Assembly: GCA_030696545.1 (NCBI GenBank)
Contig: JAUYSA010000024.1
Location: 1 to 33,822, forward strand
Source: Hyphomonadaceae bacterium
GTDB lineage: Bacteria > Pseudomonadota > Alphaproteobacteria > Caulobacterales > Hyphomonadaceae
Length of the DNA stretch: 33,822 bases
Reading direction: 5' to 3'
Shown here in pieces: positions 29,153 to 33,822 of the stretch (the first letter of the stretch is position 1; each line of letters starts with the position of its first letter). The notes under the pieces are model-generated. The model was not told the DNA's origin and did no database searches. It saw nothing but the letters and a program-made list of their open reading frames with translations. A program made the position numbers and the translations under genes.

Positions 29153-31059
29153 TGGAATCGGCTTCTGCTTATCGACCTGACGCGCTGATATCCAACGATA
29201 TAAATGCATATCTCGACCGTCACCAACACAAGACATTACTTCGCTTTATTACTTGTGGATCAGTGGACGATGGCAAGTCGACGCTGATCGGACGATTGCT
29301 CTACGACAGTAAGATGATTTTCGAGGATCAGCTGGCCACGCTGGAAGCCGACAGCAAGCGCATCGGCACGCAAGGTCAGGAGATCGACTTTGCGCTACTT
29401 GTGGATGGTCTGGCCGCCGAGCGCGAGCAGGGCATCACCATCGACGTCGCCTACCGCTTCTTCTCGACTGAGAAACGCAAGTTCATCGTCGCCGACACGC
29501 CCGGCCATGAGCAGTACACGCGCAACATGGTGACCGGCGCGTCAACCGCTGACCTCGCCGTAATTCTGGTGGACGCGCGCAAGGGCGTGCTTACGCAGAC
29601 GCGTCGTCATTCCTATCTCGCACACTTGGTTGGTATTCGTGACGTCGTGTTGGCCGTGAATAAGATGGACCTGGTCGGCTACGATGAGGGGATATTCGAC
29701 CAAATTGTCTCGGACTACCGCGGGTTCGCACAAAGCATCGGCGTTACGGCGTTTACACCCATCCCCATCTCGGGATTCAAGGGTGACAACATCACTGTCA
29801 GTTCGCTCAATATGCCCTGGTACACGGGACCGACGCTGATCGATTACCTGGAGCACGTTGAAGTGGATCGGCAGTCCCGCCAGGCCCAGCCCTTTCGGAT
29901 GCCGGTGCAGTGGGTCAACCGTCCCGATCTCGACTTCCGTGGATTCGCTGGCCTGATCGCCAGCGGGGGGGTCCGGCCGGGCGATCCAATACGTGTCCTC
30001 CCCTCAGGCAAGATCTCTAGCGTCGCGCGGATCGTGACGCAGGACGGCGATCTTGACGAGGCGGTGGCCGGGCAATCGGTCACCCTCACTTTCACAGACG
30101 AGCTCGATTGCTCTCGCGGCGCGGTTATCGCCGCGGCTGATGCCCCGCCCCAGTCCGCCGACCAGTTCGAGGCGACTATCGTTTGGATGGCGGATGAGGA
30201 GATGCTGCCGGGCCGCCCCTATTGGCTGAAGTCAGGTGCGCAAACCGTCAGCGCTATCGTCCAGCCGCCGAAGTATCAGATCAACGTCAACACGATGGAG
30301 CAGTTGGCGGCGAAGACGCTGGCGCTGAACGCGATCGGCGTCGCCAATTTTTCGACTGACCGGCCTTTGGTGTTCGAGCCCTATGTCGAGAACCGCACGC
30401 TGGGCAGCTTCATCATGATCGACAAGTTCACGAATGCGACCGTCGGCGCCGGCGTAATCCGGTTCGCCCTTCGGCGCGCACAGAACATCCACTGGCAGGC
30501 GGTGGAGATCGATCGGCACGCCCACGCCGAGCAGAAGTTGCAATCGCCGAAGTTGCTTTGGTTCACGGGCCTGTCGGGCTCGGGCAAGTCGACGATCGCC
30601 AATCTCGTAGAAAAGGCCCTCTACGTCCGTGGCAAGCACTCGTTTCTGCTTGACGGCGACAACGTCCGCCACGGCTTGAGCCGCGACCTGGGGTTCACCG
30701 ACGCCGACCGGGTCGAGAACATCCGGCGCGTCGGCGAGGTGGCCAAGTTGATGGTGGAGGCTGGTTTGTTCGCACTAACCGCTTTCATTTCGCCGTTCCG
30801 GGCTGAACGCCGGATGGTGCGCGACCTGATGCCTGACGGTGAGTTCATCGAGATCTTCGTCGACACGCCCTTGGAGGTGGCCGAGCAGCGTGACGTCAAG
30901 GGTCTCTATCGAAAGGCTCGCGCGGGGGAACTTGGCAACTTCACCGGCATCGACAGTCCTTACGAGCCGCCCCACACACCCGATATCCACATCGAGACCG
31001 AACGGATGACCCCTGAGGAAGCCGCGGAGTTCATCGTGGCGAAGGTGCTAGGCGAATGA
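29152..31059 (+). CDS. cysNC: Bifunctional sulfate adenylyltransferase subunit 1 / adenylylsulfate kinase (CysN/CysC)
   Basis: N-terminal GTPase [43 protein letters not shown]-terminal APS kinase [17 protein letters not shown]...[15 protein letters not shown]. Confidence 0.97.
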   Translation: MESASAYRPDALISNDINAYLDRHQHKTLLRFITCGSVDDGKSTLIGRLLYDSKMIFEDQLATLEADSKRIGTQGQEIDFALLVDGLAAEREQGITIDVAYRFFSTEKRKFIVADTPGHEQYTRNMVTGASTADLAVILVDARKGVLTQTRRHSYLAHLVGIRDVVLAVNKMDLVGYDEGIFDQIVSDYRGFAQSIGVTAFTPIPISGFKGDNITVSSLNMPWYTGPTLIDYLEHVEVDRQSRQAQPFRMPVQWVNRPDLDFRGFAGLIASGGVRPGDPIRVLPSGKISSVARIVTQDGDLDEAVAGQSVTLTFTDELDCSRGAVIAAADAPPQSADQFEATIVWMADEEMLPGRPYWLKSGAQTVSAIVQPPKYQINVNTMEQLAAKTLALNAIGVANFSTDRPLVFEPYVENRTLGSFIMIDKFTNATVGAGVIRFALRRAQNIHWQAVEIDRHAHAEQKLQSPKLLWFTGLSGSGKSTIANLVEKALYVRGKHSFLLDGDNVRHGLSRDLGFTDADRVENIRRVGEVAKLMVEAGLFALTAFISPFRAERRMVRDLMPDGEFIEIFVDTPLEVAEQRDVKGLYRKARAGELGNFTGIDSPYEPPHTPDIHIETERMTPEEAAEFIVAKVLGE

Positions 31060-31793
31060 GCTCCCTTGGCGACCCTGAACTGGCGGCATGGCTTGCAGAG
31101 GCGGCTGGCCGCGTCCTGCTCGAGGTTCGCGCCAGCAACCTGTTCTCCGGCAAGGCGCTCGGCAAGGCGGGGGACCGCGTTGCAAATGCCTTGCTCATGG
31201 AGGCCATTGCAGAGCAGCGTCCGGACGACGCCGTGCTCTCTGAAGAAAGCGTGGACGACAAGGCGCGTCTGAAGTGCTCGCGGGTTTGGATCATCGATCC
31301 ACTGGACGGCACGCGGGAATATGGCGAGGGCCGGACCGACTGGGCGATCCACGTCGGCCTCGCCGTCGACGGGGTCGCCGTAGCGGGCGCGGTGGCCTTG
31401 CCCGGGCTAAACCTGGTCATGCGCAGCGACCAGCCGCCGTCCCTGCCAGCTGTAAGCAGGAGGCTGCGGATGCTGGTCAGCCGCACCCGACCTGCGGCCG
31501 AAGCAGTCGCCGTCGCCAAGGCAATGGACGCCGAGTTGACGCCGATGGGCTCGGCGGGGGCGAAGGCCATGGCGGTGGTGCGCGGAGAGGCCGACATCTA
31601 CCTGCATTCCGGCGGCCAGTACGAGTGGGACAACTGCGCGCCCGTCGCCGTCGCGCTTGCGGCGGGACTGCACGTAACGCGCATGGATGGCTCGTCGATG
31701 CGATACAACAACGAAAACAGCTGGTTGCCAGATCTACTGATTTGCCGACCGGAGCTGGCCCAGCAAGCTCAGGCGGCAATTGCTTCTTTGTAG
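31056..31793 (+). CDS. cysQ: 3'(2'),5'-bisphosphate nucleotidase
   Basis: Inositol-monophosphatase-like motifs [17 protein letters not shown], and [18 protein letters not shown] overlap with cysNC. Confidence 0.93.
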   Translation: MSSLGDPELAAWLAEAAGRVLLEVRASNLFSGKALGKAGDRVANALLMEAIAEQRPDDAVLSEESVDDKARLKCSRVWIIDPLDGTREYGEGRTDWAIHVGLAVDGVAVAGAVALPGLNLVMRSDQPPSLPAVSRRLRMLVSRTRPAAEAVAVAKAMDAELTPMGSAGAKAMAVVRGEADIYLHSGGQYEWDNCAPVAVALAAGLHVTRMDGSSMRYNNENSWLPDLLICRPELAQQAQAAIASL

Positions 31794-31795
31794 AA

Positions 31796-31827
31796 ATTAT
31801 ATGATAATAAGCTCTATTCCATATAAT
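31796..31827. promoter_or_regulatory. AT-rich inverted repeat ATTATATG-N16-CATATAAT after cysQ
   Basis: Perfect 8 bp arms in an AT-rich patch directly after the cysQ stop codon. Confidence 0.3.
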
Positions 31828-31958
31828 ACTTAATTGCTTTACGCGCCGCTACATCGATCCTGTACTTGTCTATCTTCAGTGAATAGCTAAATATAATGAG
31901 CGGATGAATCGGCGGCCCTACGCCCCTGCGTCCGGTTTGCAAATCTGGGATGGAAACG

Positions 31959-33176
31959 ATGTCCGACACGTTTGGCGTGCGATCCGCTGATACGTCCTCG
32001 AGCGAGGTCGCCGAAGGCTGGCGTCGCTTCACCGATGCGCTGGCGACGGCCGGCGCCGCCGTCTACGCACGAGAGAACATCGGTCGCGATGTGGCGCAGC
32101 AGGCGGAGATAACTGAATCGATGGTCTACGCCCTGATCGCTGGGCTGATGGCCTTCGCCAACGCCGATCGCGACCACCCGGAATTCACGCCTATCCTGAA
32201 CAGCGGCATCCGCCGGTTCGCGACCAACGCGGACACTGTCTACCTCCATGCGCTGATCAATGGTGCGGGACGCTATCGAATCGTCGGGCGGCGGGGCACT
32301 GTGGGCATCCTCCACTTCCAGGTCTTCGCCGGGAACATGGGAGTGTCGGAGATCTCGGCGCAGTGCGAGCTGGTCGCACCTCCGACGGCGCCAGGCGAGA
32401 ATGGCGAATTCGAGATACTGCTGAGCGACGAGCGCCCGAAAGGGTACGACGGGCTGTGGCTGCAACTCGATCCCACTTTCGCGGAGCAGTTCATCGCCGT
32501 TCGCTACGTCGCCAAGGACTGGGCGACGGAGATCGACCCGCAGATCGCCATAGAACCGCTCCACCACAGCATCCGCAAGGTGCGCGACAATCCGACGGGC
32601 CTGCTTGATCGTCTCCAACTCGTGCCCGCCTACGTCCAGGGCGTCACTGAAGAGCTGATGACGATCATGCGGAGCCAGCTGGAGAAGTCCGGCGCGCCCA
32701 ACGATGTGTACGACGTGACGCAGACGTTCCCTAACATAGCTGGCCAAGCCTACACCCACGGGCTCATCGAGATCGGTCCGAATGAGGCCTGGATCGCCGA
32801 GTGCGAGGTGCCGCAAGGTTTGTCCTACTGGGGCATCCAGCTGATGGACTTCGCCTACAACACGCTCGAATTCCCCTTCCGCCAATGCGCGATCAACAGC
32901 GATCTCGGCACGGTCGATCGCGACGGTAAGCTGCGCATCGTGGTCTGCAATCAAGACCCAGGCGTCGTAAACTGGCTCGACAACAACGGCTACGGCAAGG
33001 TCCAGATCCGCTGCCGCTGGTTCGGCTCGGCCCACCCGACCATCCGGACCAAGGTCGTGCCGCTGGCCGAGGTTCGTGATCATTTGCCGGCGGACACGGA
33101 GACGATCTCGCCGCATGAGCGCGAAGCCAGATTGCGGAAGCGATCCATCGGCGCGCAGATGCGCCGGCGCTGGTAG
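31959..33176 (+). CDS. DUF1214-domain protein (copy B)
   Basis: 405 aa; paralogue of 23076-24281 (NSGIRRFATNADTVYLHALI, YTHGLIEIGPNEAWIAE, SYWGIQLMDFAYNTLEFPFRQCAINS, QDPGVVNWLD, QMRRRW). Alternative start 31950. Confidence 0.82.
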   Translation: MSDTFGVRSADTSSSEVAEGWRRFTDALATAGAAVYARENIGRDVAQQAEITESMVYALIAGLMAFANADRDHPEFTPILNSGIRRFATNADTVYLHALINGAGRYRIVGRRGTVGILHFQVFAGNMGVSEISAQCELVAPPTAPGENGEFEILLSDERPKGYDGLWLQLDPTFAEQFIAVRYVAKDWATEIDPQIAIEPLHHSIRKVRDNPTGLLDRLQLVPAYVQGVTEELMTIMRSQLEKSGAPNDVYDVTQTFPNIAGQAYTHGLIEIGPNEAWIAECEVPQGLSYWGIQLMDFAYNTLEFPFRQCAINSDLGTVDRDGKLRIVVCNQDPGVVNWLDNNGYGKVQIRCRWFGSAHPTIRTKVVPLAEVRDHLPADTETISPHEREARLRKRSIGAQMRRRW

Positions 33177-33189
33177 AGCGCCCAGAGCG

Positions 33190-33520
33190 GCTCTGTCAGC
33201 CCAAACCATTGGCGGCAGGACCGACCGGGCTGTAGGCCTCATCGGTCATAACGAAATCGACCAGCTCGTTTCGCTACTTCGACAGCTCACCCGAGGCGAT
33301 CCGTCTCGTGGTGATGATGTAGGTGAAATACCCGCTGTCGCTGCGCAACGTGGAGGATCTCCTGCACGAGCGGGGCCTCGACATCTGCCACGAGACGGTG
33401 AGACAAGGCCGCGGCCCTGAGCTTCGTCAAGCGAGTGGCAGTCGCTCATGGCCTGAGACCAGAACGCCCCTGCCCTCACTCCGCCAGGTGGAGACAAGTT
33501 GCCGTTGGACTGACAGCACC
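33190..33520 (+). mobile_element. Internally deleted IS6-family element
   Basis: RYFDSSPEAIRLVVMM-stop-VKYPLSLRNVEDLLHERGLDICHETVR joined directly to the element's 3' end GRGPELRQ...CATGGCCTGAGACCAGAACGCCCCTGCCCTCACT...GCCGTTGGACTGACAGCACC. Confidence 0.82.
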
Positions 33521-33599
33521 GCGCGATGGACACCCACCACGAGCCCGGCAGGAGCGGGTGTCTGATCGCCATCGACAAGCCAGAATTTGATTCGGAAAA

Positions 33600-33822
33600 T
33601 TAGTTCGGCAGGCGCAATGACTGACCAGGATAGATCTTGTCCGGATCGCTCAACATGGGTCGGTTCGCTTCGAATATTTCGTGATAGCGCTTCGCGTCCC
33701 CATAAGTCTGCTTAGCGATCTTCGAGAGAGTGTCGCCCGACTTGACCACGTAGAATCTAGGCTGAGCTTGCGCGCTGGGAGCCGCGGGTTGAGCGCTTTG
33801 GGCTGCGGCTGCTGCAGGCTTT
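33600..33822 (-). CDS. LysM domain-containing protein (C-terminus, runs off window)
   Basis: Minus frame [72 protein letters not shown]; not in the supplied ORF list because it is open at the edge. Confidence 0.9.
   Translation of the reverse strand, partial: KPAAAAAQSAQPAAPSAQAQPRFYVVKSGDTLSKIAKQTYGDAKRYHEIFEANRPMLSDPDKIYPGQSLRLPN

Noticed and set aside
31887-33242. 451 aa minus-strand ORF
   Set aside because: Fully antisense to DUF1214 copy B, which has clear paralogue support; composition (RRRR, DLRHxH) looks like a shadow frame.
1-33822. CRISPR arrays, tRNA or rRNA genes
   Set aside because: No regularly spaced direct repeats and no recognisable tRNA/rRNA signatures were seen by eye; a tRNAscan/CRISPR search was not run.

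Overview
This 33.8 kb window is GC-rich and looks alphaproteobacterial (sphingomonad/caulobacter-like; inferred from protein character only). It is a mosaic accessory region littered with decayed IS6-family insertion sequence remnants. Left part (about 0.3-21.7 kb): five hybrid/sensor histidine kinases plus an orphan receiver, a TonB receptor-YfiR-CHASE8-like histidine kinase operon, a two-domain VOC/extradiol dioxygenase-like protein, an HTH regulator, a secreted alpha/beta-hydrolase-domain protein, a secreted protein of unknown function, and fragments of a cytochrome P450 and probably a TonB receptor. Right part (about 22-33.2 kb): an SDR, a Crp/Fnr-family regulator, two divergent paralogous PAPS-type sulfotransferases, cysD-cysNC-cysQ in overlapping order (sulfate activation, APS kinase, PAP phosphatase), and two full plus one truncated DUF1214-like genes. 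No PAPS reductase or sulfite reductase is visible. I read this block as a self-contained sulfonation (sulfo-conjugation) module. It is supported by a repeated Crp-type operator, TGTCG-N6-CGACA, at two promoter regions, and by same-orientation IS6 remnants on both sides. A LysM-domain protein runs off the right edge. All calls are from reading the sequence and the supplied ORFs; no database search was run.
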